DNA from: Herbidospora sakaeratensis
Lineage (GTDB): Bacteria; Actinomycetota; Actinomycetes; Streptosporangiales; Streptosporangiaceae
NCBI RefSeq assembly: GCF_001570525.1
Contig: NZ_BBXC01000019.1
Span: 143,953 to 207,952, forward strand
Direction of reading: 5' to 3'
Length of the DNA: 64,000 nt
Positions 8,830 to 17,488 of this stretch are shown piece by piece. Within the stretch, counting starts at the first letter, position 1, and each line of letters opens with the position of its first letter. Under the pieces are notes generated by a model. The model was given only the letters and a program-made list of their open reading frames with translations. It did no database searches and was not told the origin of the DNA. A program made the translations under genes and the position numbers.

Positions 8830-9495
8830 GTGCCGTCGTACACACTCGAACGCCTGCTCACCACGGGCAACAACAAGATCGTCGCGGGGGTCGACGAGGT
8901 CGGCCGGGGCGCCTGGGCCGGGCCGGTGTCGGTGTGCGCCGTGGTGACCGACTTCAGCGAACCGCCCGAAGGGCTGACCGACTCCAAGATGCTCGCGCCC
9001 GGTCGCCGCGAGGCGATGGTGTCGGTGCTGGAGTCGTGGGTGGTCGGCTTCGGGCACGGCGAAGCCTCCGTCGAGGAGATCGACACTCTGGGGATGACCG
9101 AGGCGCTGCGCCGGGCGGCCCGGCGGGCGCTGGAGGCGTTGCCGGTGAAGCCCGACGTCGTCATCCTCGACGGCAAGCACGACTACCTCGGCGCGCCGTG
9201 GCCGGTGCGCTGCGAGATCAAGGGCGACCTCAACTGCGTGTCGGTGGCGGCCGCGTCGGTGCTGGCCAAGGTGCGGCGCGACCTGTTCATGGCCACCCTC
9301 GACGACGACGTCTACGGGTTCGCCGAGAACGCGGGCTACCCGTCGCCGGCCCACCAGGCCGCGCTGGCCGAACACGGGCCCGGGGAGCACCACCGGCTGT
9401 CGTGGTCCTACCTCGACGACCTGCCGAAGTGGCGGCACCTGAAGCGCCACCGCGACCCGGCGGCGGGAGAAGGACAACTCAGCCTCTGGACCTGA
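8830..9495 (+). CDS. rnhB: Ribonuclease HII
   Basis: A 221-residue enzyme that nicks RNA:DNA hybrids and removes misincorporated ribonucleotides. The metal-binding acidic residues are visible: Asp and Glu in [15 protein letters not shown] near the N-terminus, Asp in VILDGKHDY, and the final Asp in [14 protein letters not shown]. Length is normal for actinobacteria. The start is GTG 8830, nine bases after the LysR stop. The last 17 bp overlap tail-to-tail with the ion-channel gene on the other strand. Confidence 0.95.
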   Translation: MPSYTLERLLTTGNNKIVAGVDEVGRGAWAGPVSVCAVVTDFSEPPEGLTDSKMLAPGRREAMVSVLESWVVGFGHGEASVEEIDTLGMTEALRRAARRALEALPVKPDVVILDGKHDYLGAPWPVRCEIKGDLNCVSVAAASVLAKVRRDLFMATLDDDVYGFAENAGYPSPAHQAALAEHGPGEHHRLSWSYLDDLPKWRHLKRHRDPAAGEGQLSLWT

Positions 9496-10129
9496 GCATC
9501 TCCTTCAGTTCGCCGATCTCCTTGAGGGCTTCGCGCAGGAGTTTCTCGGTGTCGTCGCCGGTGTCGAATCGGCGGCCGAACCAGCTCGCCAGCGTCGCGG
9601 TCACCACGCCCAGCAGGGCCACGCCGCCGAGCATCAGGGCCGCGCCGATGAGGCGGCCGTCGGGGGTGACGGGATAGGTGTCGCCGTAGCCGGTGGTCGT
9701 CATCGTCGTGACGGCCCACCAGGTGGCGTCGCCGAAGGTCAGGATGGTCGCGCCGGGGGCGTCGCGTTCGACGCGCAACACCGCGAGGCTGGCGGCCAGG
9801 CCGAGCACGAGCGTGGTCGTGGCGGTGAAGGTCAGCACCCTGCGCTGGAAGCCGAGCCGTCGCTGCAGCATCCGCAGCGGCATCATCAGCGGCAGCAGGA
9901 TGACGAACAGGTCGAGGACGTTGGCCTTGGCGAACGCCTTCTTGTCGGCGGCCCGCGCGAACCTGACCGCGTATTCGGTCAGGAACAACAACCAGCAGCC
10001 GAGCTGGGCGAGCCAGCAGGTCAGCTTCCAGTCGTAGGGAAGGTGCGGGAAGAGGATCGGGGTCGCGTACGCGACCAGGAAGACGCCCGCGAAGACGAGC
10101 AACCGCCACTCGGCCCTCATGGCGGTCAA
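9479..10129 (-). CDS. Small voltage-gated-like potassium channel
   Basis: A 216-residue membrane protein with four hydrophobic segments before the pore (about residues 8-27, 36-57, 70-88 and 97-117), the selectivity filter TTTGYGD, and a last pore helix ([17 protein letters not shown]). A basic patch [12 protein letters not shown] could act as a reduced voltage sensor or linker. The C-terminus is a short charged helix ([19 protein letters not shown]) suited to tetramer assembly. TTG 10129 (MTAMRAEW) or ATG 10120 may be the start; no clear ribosome site decides. The stop overlaps rnhB by 17 bp. Confidence 0.85.
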   Translation of the reverse strand: MTAMRAEWRLLVFAGVFLVAYATPILFPHLPYDWKLTCWLAQLGCWLLFLTEYAVRFARAADKKAFAKANVLDLFVILLPLMMPLRMLQRRLGFQRRVLTFTATTTLVLGLAASLAVLRVERDAPGATILTFGDATWWAVTTMTTTGYGDTYPVTPDGRLIGAALMLGGVALLGVVTATLASWFGRRFDTGDDTEKLLREALKEIGELKEMLRSRG

Positions 10130-10169
10130 GTCTAGGCGGGCGTCTCTGTTTTACCTGGTCAACGCGCTA

Positions 10170-10556
10170 CTAGCAGTCGACGAGTTCCGGCTGCTGGTTG
10201 AGGATCTGGGCGCGCGCGGTGGTGAAGTCGGCCAGTTCGGCGGTCGCCGACGGGTCGAACACGGCCACCCGGTGGCAGTTCTGGAACGCCAGCTTCACCT
10301 GGAAGTGGCGTTCCAGCGCGCCCCGCATGGCGTCACTGGCGAGGCAGCGCAGCAGCTGCCCCCGGGCCGCCTCGTCGGGCGGCGGGACCTGGTTGTCGGC
10401 GAACGTCGCGCCCGACTCGGTCCTGGTTCTGACCAGCTCACTGATCAGCTCCCACGCGTACGGCAACGAGTCGCGGACGCAGGCCACGAAGGCCGCATCG
10501 TCCACGTCACCGGCCCTGGCCTGGTCGAGCAGATCGTTCGGAACGGTCAGCGACAT
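10170..10556 (-). CDS. Conserved actinobacterial protein, SCO5389-like, unknown function
   Basis: A 128-residue soluble protein. I recall close relatives in Streptomyces with the same conserved blocks PYAWELIS, FADNQVPPPDE, LLRCLASDAMRGALERHF and a C-terminal QILNQQPELVDC; the family name SCO5389-like is from memory. No catalytic motif is evident; conserved Cys and His could bind a metal. The start ATG 10556 has a strong ribosome site (GAGGAGA). It lies 62 bp downstream of the CooC-like ATPase and is probably its operon partner. Confidence 0.75.
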   Translation of the reverse strand: MSLTVPNDLLDQARAGDVDDAAFVACVRDSLPYAWELISELVRTRTESGATFADNQVPPPDEAARGQLLRCLASDAMRGALERHFQVKLAFQNCHRVAVFDPSATAELADFTTARAQILNQQPELVDC

Positions 10557-10618
10557 GAGGCTTTCTCCTCTCGGTTGGGGCATTCATGACGTTACTTCTG
10601 GCAAGTTCACGACGCGAG

Positions 10619-11575
10619 CTACGGTCGGCCTGCGGCCGCCCGCATCTCGCTTTCCAAGGCGACGCTCCCGAAAATGAAGCCGGGGTCGATCTGGTCGGCC
10701 AGATCGCAGCCCGTCGCCCTGTCCGCCCAGGCGCGCGCGTTGCGCAGGTGGAACTCGTGCGCCTGACGGCCGAACTTCGCCCAGTCCTTCTCGGCCGCGT
10801 CGACTCGGTCGAGCAGGGTCTGGAGGCCGGCGAGGTTCCCGGGCTCCAGGTCGTCGAGGGTGAAGGCACGGCCCTGTTCCATGGCCCGTACGGCCGGGCT
10901 GTGGTCGAGGCAGGTGAGCAGGTCGGGGCCCACCTGGTCACGCAGGAACGCCCGGTCGTCGGCGGTCTGGACCTTGTTGCCGACCACCGCGATGGCGACG
11001 TCGAACTCGGCGGCGTACTCCTGGTACTGCCGGTAGACGCTGACCCCCTGGCGGGTGGGCTCGACCACGAGGAAGGTGACGTCGAACTTGGTGAACATGC
11101 CGCTGGCGAACGAGTCGGCCCCGGCGGTCATGTCGACCACGACGTACTCACCCGGGCCGTCGACCAGGTGGTTCAGGTAGAGCTCGACCGCGCCGACCTT
11201 CGAGTGGTAGCAGGCGACGCCGAGGTCGTCCTCGCCGAACGGGCCGGTCGCCATCAGCCGCAGGCCCTGGACCTCGACCGACGGGAAGAACGGGTCGTCG
11301 AGGGTGAGCAGGCGCGAGCCGCGGCCGGGCGGGGTCGTCTTGACCATGACCGAGGCCGAGGGGATGCGCGGGTTGTCGCCGCGCAGGTGGTCCTTGATCT
11401 CGGTGAGCATGCCGCCCAGCGGGCGGGGCTGCTCGGCGCCGAGGACGAGCGCCAGATGCTGGTTGATGTCGGCGTCGATCGCCACGACCCGGGCGCGGGT
11501 GGCCGCGTAGCGGGCGAACAGTGAGGAAAGGGTGGTTTTGCCGCTGCCGCCCTTGCCGACGAAGGCAACACGCAC
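10619..11575 (-). CDS. CooC/MinD-like P-loop ATPase
   Basis: A 318-residue SIMIBI-class ATPase. The deviant Walker A VGKGGSGKTTLSS is at the very N-terminus, followed by AIDADINQHLA and the VVVDMTAGADSF Walker B region. The layout resembles CooC and other ATPases that insert metals or load cofactors, more than a chromosome-partition ParA, because no DNA-binding extension is present. GTG 11575 is chosen because AGGAG lies eight bases upstream and the conserved fold begins immediately. A Zur/Fur-like palindrome lies 13-43 bases upstream, suggesting metal-controlled expression of this gene and its 128-residue partner. Confidence 0.82.
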   Translation of the reverse strand: MRVAFVGKGGSGKTTLSSLFARYAATRARVVAIDADINQHLALVLGAEQPRPLGGMLTEIKDHLRGDNPRIPSASVMVKTTPPGRGSRLLTLDDPFFPSVEVQGLRLMATGPFGEDDLGVACYHSKVGAVELYLNHLVDGPGEYVVVDMTAGADSFASGMFTKFDVTFLVVEPTRQGVSVYRQYQEYAAEFDVAIAVVGNKVQTADDRAFLRDQVGPDLLTCLDHSPAVRAMEQGRAFTLDDLEPGNLAGLQTLLDRVDAAEKDWAKFGRQAHEFHLRNARAWADRATGCDLADQIDPGFIFGSVALESEMRAAAGRP

Positions 11576-11587
11576 GGGTGATCTCCT

Positions 11588-11618
11588 GATTACGACGATG
11601 AAAATGATTGTCGTAATC
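11588..11618 (-). promoter_or_regulatory. Zur/Fur-like operator upstream of the CooC-like ATPase
   Basis: Arms GATTACGAC (11588-11596) and GTCGTAATC (11610-11618) are perfect inverted repeats. Inside, TGAAAATGATTGTCG (11599-11613) matches 13 of 15 bases of the TGAAAATnATTTTCA-type Zur/Fur box. The AT-rich core stands out from the GC-rich surroundings. The site lies between the kinase stop and the ATPase start, so it would act as an internal, metal-responsive promoter. The assignment to Zur rather than another Fur-family member is inference. Confidence 0.55.
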
Positions 11619-11634
11619 AGTGTGCCATGGACCG

Positions 11635-13155
11635 TCAGGTCTGCGTGGGCGAGTAGGCCCGAAAGACCCGCAACAACGTGGGCCGCAGGCGATCCCATTC
11701 GGCGACGGTGGTCGTCCACGTGAGCACCGTTGTCGTGGTTTCGGTGGAGATGACGCGCCGATATTGGTGGTACGTCTCCCCCTTCACCAGGTGTGTGTCT
11801 CGCGCGTTACGAACCTGGCGCCAGGTGAACTCCCAATCGGCCGCCGACCCCAGCCTCGACCCGACGGTCTTCAGGCGCAGTTTCGTGTACGCCTCCACGT
11901 TGGGATAGAGGAACGCCTCCGCCTCGTGGAGGGCGGCCAGCGGATCGGTGCCGACCTGGTTCGTCACCTCTATCGACAGATGGCCGCGCTTACGGGGGTC
12001 GACCCACCAGACGGAGTACTCCCCGACCAGGCGCTTCCACGTGCGCGGCGCCATCGCGTGCCAACCGGCCGGGGAGTCGTACGGGACCAGCTTGAACCTC
12101 AGCGCGTCGACCGGCGAGGGCGACGGAGACGGCGCCGCGACGGGCGCGGAGGTCGGGCCGGTCGCGGCCGTGCGGGTGGTGATGACGGTCGACTCGGGAC
12201 GTAACAGCGCCCACCCGCTGACCGCCCCCGCGACCACCGCGACGGCCGCGCCGACCGCGATGAAGCGCATCCGCCCGCTGCCCCTCACCGGCTTCGGCTC
12301 GGGCGGGGCCGGCGGCGGCTCGAACGCCGCGAGCAGCCCGTCGGCCGCCTCGTGCGACGGACGCCGCTTCGGGTCACGCGCCAGCAGCGCCGCCAGCACC
12401 GGCCGCAACTCCTCGGGCGCGGCCGACACGTCGACGTCCTTCGCCGGGGTGCGCGGCTTCTCCTGCGGCAACACCGGAGGCTTGCCGGTCACCGCGAAGT
12501 AGAGCGAGGCGCCCAGCGACCACAGGTCGGCGGACTCCCTGACCGGCGCGTCGGGATCGGTCCGTTCCGGCGCCCGGAACGTGGCGGCGGACCGCGCCGA
12601 ACTCCACGACTCCCCGTGCGCGGGCGACCGCTCGCCCACCCGCTTGGCGAACACCGGATCGGCCGCCACCGCCCCCACGCCGAAGTCGGCCAGCACGACC
12701 CGCCCGTCGTGCCCGACCAGGATGTTGGCCGGCCGCACGTCGCCGTGCCTGATCCCGGCCGCGTGGGCCACCGTGAGGGCGGCGAGGGCGGTCCTGACGA
12801 CGTACGCGGCCTTTGGCACCTCCAGCGGCCCGTCACTGGCCACGATCCCGTCGAGCGAGCGGGACCGGGCCAGCTCCATGACGACGTAGAGCGTGTCGTC
12901 CTCTTCGGCGACGTCGAAGACGGAGGCGATGCCGGGATGCCGCAACCGCTCGGCCTGCCGCGACTCCCGCGCGATGCGCTGCTGCAACGCGGTCAGCCGG
13001 CTCTCCCGCAGACCGGAGGGGAGCAGCACCTCCCGGACGGCCACGGGGCGGTCGAGCAGGTCGTCGTGGCCTTCCCAGACGATGCCCGTGTTGCCCTGCC
13101 CGAGCGCCCGGACGAGCCGATAACGCTTGACGACGAGCTGCCCCGGACTACCCAT
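11635..13155 (-). CDS. Membrane Ser/Thr protein kinase-like protein with altered catalytic residues
   Basis: A 506-residue protein with an intracellular kinase domain (about 10-270), one transmembrane segment (FIAVGAAVAVVAGAVSGWALL, about 295-315), a Ser/Pro linker and an extracellular C-terminal domain. The glycine loop LGQGNTGIV is present, but the ATP-anchoring Lys of the VAVK motif is Arg (R41). HRDxKPxN reads HGDVRPAN (138-144), while DFG (157-159) and the APE-like segment (APERTD) are kept. It may be a pseudokinase or an unusual active kinase. The start ATG 13155 has a GGGAGG site. It lies upstream of, and in line with, the CooC-like gene. Confidence 0.85.
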   Translation of the reverse strand: MGSPGQLVVKRYRLVRALGQGNTGIVWEGHDDLLDRPVAVREVLLPSGLRESRLTALQQRIARESRQAERLRHPGIASVFDVAEEDDTLYVVMELARSRSLDGIVASDGPLEVPKAAYVVRTALAALTVAHAAGIRHGDVRPANILVGHDGRVVLADFGVGAVAADPVFAKRVGERSPAHGESWSSARSAATFRAPERTDPDAPVRESADLWSLGASLYFAVTGKPPVLPQEKPRTPAKDVDVSAAPEELRPVLAALLARDPKRRPSHEAADGLLAAFEPPPAPPEPKPVRGSGRMRFIAVGAAVAVVAGAVSGWALLRPESTVITTRTAATGPTSAPVAAPSPSPSPVDALRFKLVPYDSPAGWHAMAPRTWKRLVGEYSVWWVDPRKRGHLSIEVTNQVGTDPLAALHEAEAFLYPNVEAYTKLRLKTVGSRLGSAADWEFTWRQVRNARDTHLVKGETYHQYRRVISTETTTTVLTWTTTVAEWDRLRPTLLRVFRAYSPTQT

Positions 13156-13271
13156 CAGAGCCTCCCGATGCCTTCGGCGATGGAGAGATCGGGCGCATCA
13201 GAGATCTCCGTTTCATCGGGCATTGCATGTGATGCTGGGGTGGCGAACGTCGCGGTCCGAGGAGGGCGGCC

Positions 13272-14003
13272 ATGCGGAGGTCGTTCAAGTTCTTGCTGCG
13301 CCCCACCGTCAAGCAGGCGGCGGCGCTCGCGGCCTGCCTGGAACACCGCCGCACCGCCTACCGCAGGGCGGGTGTCACCATCCGGTAGGGCGACCAGTCG
13401 GGGGAGTTGAAGCACATCCGCGCCGACGACCCCGACGGCCAGCGCCGGTGGCCCAAAGACGGTGACGGATGTCGATGGGACTCCGAACCCCGTCACCCCA
13501 CCGCCACCTACGTGCGGTTGAAGGGGATCGGGCAGGTCCGCGTTCACCGGCACCGGCGCGTGCTCGGCACGGTGAAGACGATCGGCGTGAAGCGGGAGGG
13601 TCGCCGCTGGTACGTCGTGTTGTCGTGCGACGACGTGCCCGCGGAGACCAGGCCCGGCACCGGCGCCGTCGTGGGGATCGACATGGGCGTCGCCTCGCTC
13701 GTCACCACCAGCGACGGCCGCGACCTGGACAATCGGCGTTTTCTGGCCGCGTCGGCCGACCGTCTCGCGGCGGCACACCGTGACCTGGCCCGCAAGAAAC
13801 CGGGATCGAAGCGTCGCGGCAAGGGCGCAGTGGATCCCCGCCACACCTCCCGCACGTGCGCACGGTGCGGGCACTGCGCCAGGGAGAACCGCCTCACCCA
13901 GGCCGGGTTCCGGTGCGAAGCGTGCGGGCACACCGCGCACGCCGATGTGAACGCGGCCGAGAACGTCCTCAGGGCAGGGCTTGCCCTTCGCGAGGCTGCG
14001 TAA
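13272..14003 (+). pseudogene. tnpB: Decayed TnpB (IS605/IS607-type OrfB) remnant
   Basis: One continuous frame of 244 codons matches TnpB, which is normally about 400. A TAG at 13386-13388 interrupts it, replacing the usual Tyr codon in the VTIRYGDQ block. Besides this nonsense change there appear to be in-frame deletions: most of the helical N-terminal lobe, the segment before PKDGDGCRW, and the whole stretch between KRRGKGA and VDPRHTSRTC that normally carries the second RuvC acidic residue. The first RuvC Asp (GIDMGV), the zinc ribbon (CARCGHC...CEACG) and the last Asp (HADVNAAEN) remain. It cannot encode an active RNA-guided nuclease. No tnpA is present. Confidence 0.85.
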
Positions 14004-14036
14004 GCGGCTTAGCGAGAAGCCGCTCCCCGCAGGGAG
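14004..14036 (+). ncRNA. Right-end hairpins of the TnpB element (omega/re-RNA 3' region)
   Basis: Directly after the tnpB stop, GCGGCTT (14004-14010) and AAGCCGC (14017-14023) form a 7-bp hairpin with a 6-base loop, followed by CTCCC/GGGAG (14023-14036). In IS605/IS607-type elements this region is the transposon right end and the scaffold of the guide RNA. With the gene broken it is probably a relic. The 124 bp from here to the Rrf2 stop hold no gene. Confidence 0.4.
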
Positions 14037-14127
14037 TGGAGGAGTCACCAAAGCCTGCCTCTGCACCGGGCCCGACACACCTGGAGTGGGAGTCTTCCAT
14101 AACTATGGGGCGTAGGTGAGGTATGTG

Positions 14128-14520
14128 TCACAGGGTCGGCAAAGACCCACCGGCGAGGTGGGCCAGGGTGACTCCGGTGAGGACGCGGGTCTCGTTCTCG
14201 CGCAGCGCCGCCCAGACCTTCTCCAGGGGTTCGGAGGCGCCGAAGAACGTCTCGTTGTCCTGGGGCACCCCCTCGATCACCACGATGACCTCGGCGAGGG
14301 TGATCTGGTCGGCGGGGCGGGCGAGCCAGTAGCCGCCGTCGGGGCCGCGCTGGCTGTGGATCAGTCCCGCGCGGCGCAGTTGCAGCAGGATGTTGTCCAG
14401 GAACCGGCGGGGGATGCGCTGAGCGGTCGAGATGCGCTCGGCCGGGACGGGCCCCGGAGGGGCGGCCGCGAGTTCGGCCGCCGCCCGGAGCGCGTAATGG
14501 GTGCGTGCCGACAGGCGCAT
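14128..14520 (-). CDS. Rrf2 family transcriptional regulator
   Basis: A 130-residue winged-helix regulator (MRLSARTHYALRAAAELA..., then QRGPDGGYWLARP, the Rrf2 signature). It has no cysteine, so it cannot hold the Fe-S cluster of IscR or NsrR; this points to the CymR-like subgroup that responds to cysteine metabolism. It is the last gene of the sulfonate-type ABC operon, starting five bases after the permease stop, and probably represses its own operon when sulfur is sufficient. Specific ligand or partner is inferred. Confidence 0.85.
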   Translation of the reverse strand: MRLSARTHYALRAAAELAAAPPGPVPAERISTAQRIPRRFLDNILLQLRRAGLIHSQRGPDGGYWLARPADQITLAEVIVVIEGVPQDNETFFGASEPLEKVWAALRENETRVLTGVTLAHLAGGSLPTL

Positions 14521-14525
14521 GCCTG

Positions 14526-15395
14526 TCAGCCGATCCGCTGGTCCAGACCCCAGCGGCGACGCAGCGCGTTGTCCGCCGCGCCGAAGAGCACGTCGACCAC
14601 GATGCCGATGAGCAAGATGATGATCATCGTGGCCAGCAGGCGGGCCGAGTCGGCCAGCTCTCGGGCGTAGTGGAGCTGCTCGCCCAGTGAGGGCTGGTTG
14701 GCGATGATCACCAGGATCTCGCCCGCCATCAGCGACCGCCACGCGAACGCCCAGCCCTGCTTCAGTCCCGCCAGGAACGACGGCAGTGAGGCGGGCAGGA
14801 TCAGGTGCCGATAGAGGGAGATCCCCCGCAGGCCGAGCACGTGCCCGGCGCGCAGCAGGATCGGCGGCGTGTAGTCGACGCCGGTGATGAGACCGTTGGC
14901 GATGGACGGGGCCGCGCCGAGCACGACCACGAAGGTGATCGCGTTCTCGGTGAGGCCGAACAGCAGGATGGCGAGTGGGAACCAGGCGATCGACGGCATC
15001 GTCTGGAGGCCGGTGATCAGCGACCCGAACGCCGCCCGGAGCAGCTTGACCCGGGAGACGGCCCCGCCGATGACCACGCCGACCAGGATGGCCAGCAGGA
15101 AGCCCGAGACGGCCCGGCGCATCGTGGTGGCGACGGCGTGCCAGAACTCGCCCTCGCCCAGGCGGTTCCCGAGCTCGCCGAGGGCGGTGACGGGGCCGGC
15201 GAAGACGTATTCGGGCCAGAACCCGGCCAGGACGACCGCTTCCCAGATGGCCAGCACGATCGAGATGGCCAGCAGCATGGGCCACAGGCGGCCCCAGATC
15301 GCCGCCGGGATGTTGCGCTTGGCCTTGACCTGGATTTCGAGCGCGTCGAGCCCGGCGATCTGGGCGTTGAGTTTGTCAGGGGCGTCAACCGACAT
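14526..15395 (-). CDS. ssuC: ABC transporter permease, sulfonate/nitrate/taurine type
   Basis: A 289-residue inner-membrane permease with about six transmembrane segments and the cytoplasmic EAA loop (the LPASLPSFLAGLKQGWAFAW region). It belongs to the SsuC/TauC/NrtB family. ATG 15395 overlaps the end of the ATPase gene by 11 bp, showing tight coupling. Substrate choice (aliphatic sulfonate) is inferred from the partner proteins and the sulfur-type Rrf2 gene; nitrate or taurine cannot be excluded. The symbol is by family. Confidence 0.85.
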   Translation of the reverse strand: MSVDAPDKLNAQIAGLDALEIQVKAKRNIPAAIWGRLWPMLLAISIVLAIWEAVVLAGFWPEYVFAGPVTALGELGNRLGEGEFWHAVATTMRRAVSGFLLAILVGVVIGGAVSRVKLLRAAFGSLITGLQTMPSIAWFPLAILLFGLTENAITFVVVLGAAPSIANGLITGVDYTPPILLRAGHVLGLRGISLYRHLILPASLPSFLAGLKQGWAFAWRSLMAGEILVIIANQPSLGEQLHYARELADSARLLATMIIILLIGIVVDVLFGAADNALRRRWGLDQRIG

Positions 15396-16212
15396 TCCCG
15401 GCCTCCTTCTCGTGGGCCGGCTTGCTCACCTGGGCGTGGCGGCTGACCTCTTCCTTCAGCCGTACGGTGATCTCGCCGGCCAGACCGGCGACGTCCGCCG
15501 ACTCGGTGCGGCGCGGTCGTTCGAGCTTGACCGGGTAGTCCTCGATGACGGTGCCCGGGCGGCTGGACAGGAGAACCACCCGGTCGCCGAGGCGGACCGC
15601 CTCCCGGACGTTGTGGGTGACGAACAGGATCGCGAGGTTGCGCTCGCGCCAGATGCGCTCCAGCTCGTCGTGGAGCAGGTCGCGGGTCATCGCGTCGAGG
15701 GCGCCGAAGGGTTCGTCCATCAGCAGGACGTCGGCCTCCTGGGCGAGCGCGCGGGCGAGGGAGACGCGCTGGCGCATGCCGCCCGAGAGTTCGTGGGGGC
15801 GCTTCTTGGCGAAGCCGCCGAGGTGGACGACGTCGAGGAGCTCGGCCGCGCGCTCCTTGCGCTGCTTGCGGTCGAGCTTGCGCAGGGCGAGCTCGATGTT
15901 GCCGGTGACGGTGAGCCAGGGGAACAGGGCCGGTTCCTGGAACATCATGGCGATCTGCTTGCCGCCGGTCTCGATGGTCCCGGCGGTCGGCCGGTCGAGG
16001 CCCGCGACGAGGTTGAGCATGGTGCTCTTGCCGCATCCCGACGCGCCGAGGAGACAGACGAACTCGCCCTGCGCCGCTGAGAGGGAGACCTGGTCGAGGG
16101 CGAGCAGGCTGGTGGCGCCCCGGCCGTACACCTTGGAGACGGCGTCCAGCCGGACGGCGGGCGCGGGGCCCTCCGTCCGGCCGTGGCCGAGCTCCTGGGT
16201 AGGAGCTGTCAC
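15385..16212 (-). CDS. ssuB: ABC transporter ATP-binding protein, sulfonate type
   Basis: A 275-residue ATPase with Walker A GASGCGKST, the Q-loop MMFQEP, signature LSGGMRQRV, Walker B VLLMDEPF and the switch His (FVTHNVREA). It powers the SsuC-type permease. GTG 16212 overlaps the upstream binding-protein stop as GTGA, a sign of translational coupling, and it starts the conserved fold at the expected distance. A longer upstream frame is only the antisense of the neighbouring gene's reading frame. Confidence 0.9.
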   Translation of the reverse strand: MTAPTQELGHGRTEGPAPAVRLDAVSKVYGRGATSLLALDQVSLSAAQGEFVCLLGASGCGKSTMLNLVAGLDRPTAGTIETGGKQIAMMFQEPALFPWLTVTGNIELALRKLDRKQRKERAAELLDVVHLGGFAKKRPHELSGGMRQRVSLARALAQEADVLLMDEPFGALDAMTRDLLHDELERIWRERNLAILFVTHNVREAVRLGDRVVLLSSRPGTVIEDYPVKLERPRRTESADVAGLAGEITVRLKEEVSRHAQVSKPAHEKEAGNVG

Positions 16213-17291
16213 TTGTCGCTCACCGCCGTCTCGCCCTTGGCGGACAGGATCCCGTTGAGGGTGGTGAGGTCGTAGATGCCGTTCAGGTCGAGCGGCTTCA
16301 GCAGGCCCACCTTGATGGCGTGGTCGGCGCTGCCGACCAGCGAGGAGGCGATCGGGTCGTTGGTGAACGTGATGTTCTTCAGCGCCGCGTCGAGCACCTC
16401 GGGCTTGAGCGGCTTGCCGGTCAGCTTCTCGAGCTGGGCGTTGACCGCCGTGGCCGCGCCGGCCGGGTCGGAGTTGATGAAGGCGGTCGACTCGACGTGG
16501 CCCTCGATCAGCTTCTTGACCAGGTCGGGGTGCTCCTTGGCCCACTCCTGCCGGACGATCAGGTGGGTGATCACGAACTGCTTGTTCGGCCACAGGTCGC
16601 GCTCGTCGATCAGGATCTTGCCGCCGCTCTCCTGGATCAGGCGGCTGGCGAAGGGCTCGGGCACCCACGCGCCGTCGATGTCACCGGTGGCGAAGGTCTG
16701 CAGGGTCAGCGAGTTCTCCTGCGGCACGATCGACACCTCGCCGCCGCCCTTGGTGTCGGTCTTGATGCCCTTCTCGTCCAGGTAGTAGCGCAGCGCGACG
16801 TCCTGGGTGTTGCCGAGCTGCGGCGTGGCGACCTTCTTGCCCTTGAGGTCCTCGATCGTGTTGATCTCGGGTTTCACGACCAGGTAGACGCCCCCCGACG
16901 CCGCCCCGGCCACGATCTTGATCGCCTGGCCCTTCGACTTCTCCCACGCGTTGATCGCGGGGTTCGGGCCGATGTACGTCGCGTCGATGGCCCCCGAGAA
17001 CACCGCTTCGATGGCGGCGGGACCGGCGTTGAAGGTGCTCGTCTTGAGGGTGACGTCGTCGCCCAGAGCCTTGGTGAAGTAGCCCTTCTCGACGCCGACG
17101 AGGGCGGTCGAGTGGGTGATGTTGGGGAAGAACCCGAGCCGGAGCTCGCTCTTCTCCGCAGGTGCCCCGCCGGCGGGAGCGGAGGCGCCCCCTTCGGCGG
17201 TCGTACCGCCCCCGCCGCAGGCGGCCGCGAGCGAGGTGACCATCACCGCGGCCAGCGCGGCGACTACCCCGCGAACCCTGCGAGCCTTCAT
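16209..17291 (-). CDS. ssuA: Sulfonate-type ABC substrate-binding lipoprotein
   Basis: A 360-residue lipoprotein. The signal peptide ends in the lipobox LAAAC (Cys near 25), then a Gly/Ala-rich linker and a two-lobed binding domain beginning LRLGFFPNITHSTALVGVEKGYF, typical of SsuA/TauA/nitrate-type proteins. The inner block TPQLGNTQDVALRYYL matches aliphatic sulfonate binders. It is first in the operon ssuA-ssuB-ssuC-rrf2. The start ATG 17291 follows an AGGGAG ribosome site and an AT-rich promoter/operator region. Confidence 0.88.
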   Translation of the reverse strand: MKARRVRGVVAALAAVMVTSLAAACGGGGTTAEGGASAPAGGAPAEKSELRLGFFPNITHSTALVGVEKGYFTKALGDDVTLKTSTFNAGPAAIEAVFSGAIDATYIGPNPAINAWEKSKGQAIKIVAGAASGGVYLVVKPEINTIEDLKGKKVATPQLGNTQDVALRYYLDEKGIKTDTKGGGEVSIVPQENSLTLQTFATGDIDGAWVPEPFASRLIQESGGKILIDERDLWPNKQFVITHLIVRQEWAKEHPDLVKKLIEGHVESTAFINSDPAGAATAVNAQLEKLTGKPLKPEVLDAALKNITFTNDPIASSLVGSADHAIKVGLLKPLDLNGIYDLTTLNGILSAKGETAVSDK

Positions 17292-17307
17292 ACGCTTCTC
17301 CCTGATT

Positions 17308-17339
17308 CCTACTTAATAAGTCGGGTTAGGTAGTATTAA
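17308..17339 (-). promoter_or_regulatory. AT-rich promoter/operator region of the sulfonate operon
   Basis: TTAATA (17313-17318) and TATTAA (17334-17339) are inverted arms 15 bases apart, with CTAC (17309-17312) and GTAG (17330-17333) as a second partial dyad. Such an AT-rich patch just ahead of the ribosome site is where Rrf2-family dimers usually bind. The site is plausible for the operon's own Rrf2 protein but is not a match to a consensus I can verify. Confidence 0.35.
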
Positions 17340-17488
17340 AGAGCGATCCAAGATTCCCGTCAAGCCCGGTAGGTTTTTGGACATGCAATGAACGTCTAGG
17401 AGATGTCTATATACTTCCCGTGAATATGAGGGGACGATGTGTGCGCCTTATAAGCTTTCAGGACACCGTTGGATCGGAGGTGAGGGGC

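Noticed and set aside
11576..11719. N-terminal extension of the CooC-like ATPase
   Set aside because: It would run through the Zur/Fur-like palindrome and the kinase 3' end. The GTG at 11575 has a good ribosome site and begins the conserved fold.
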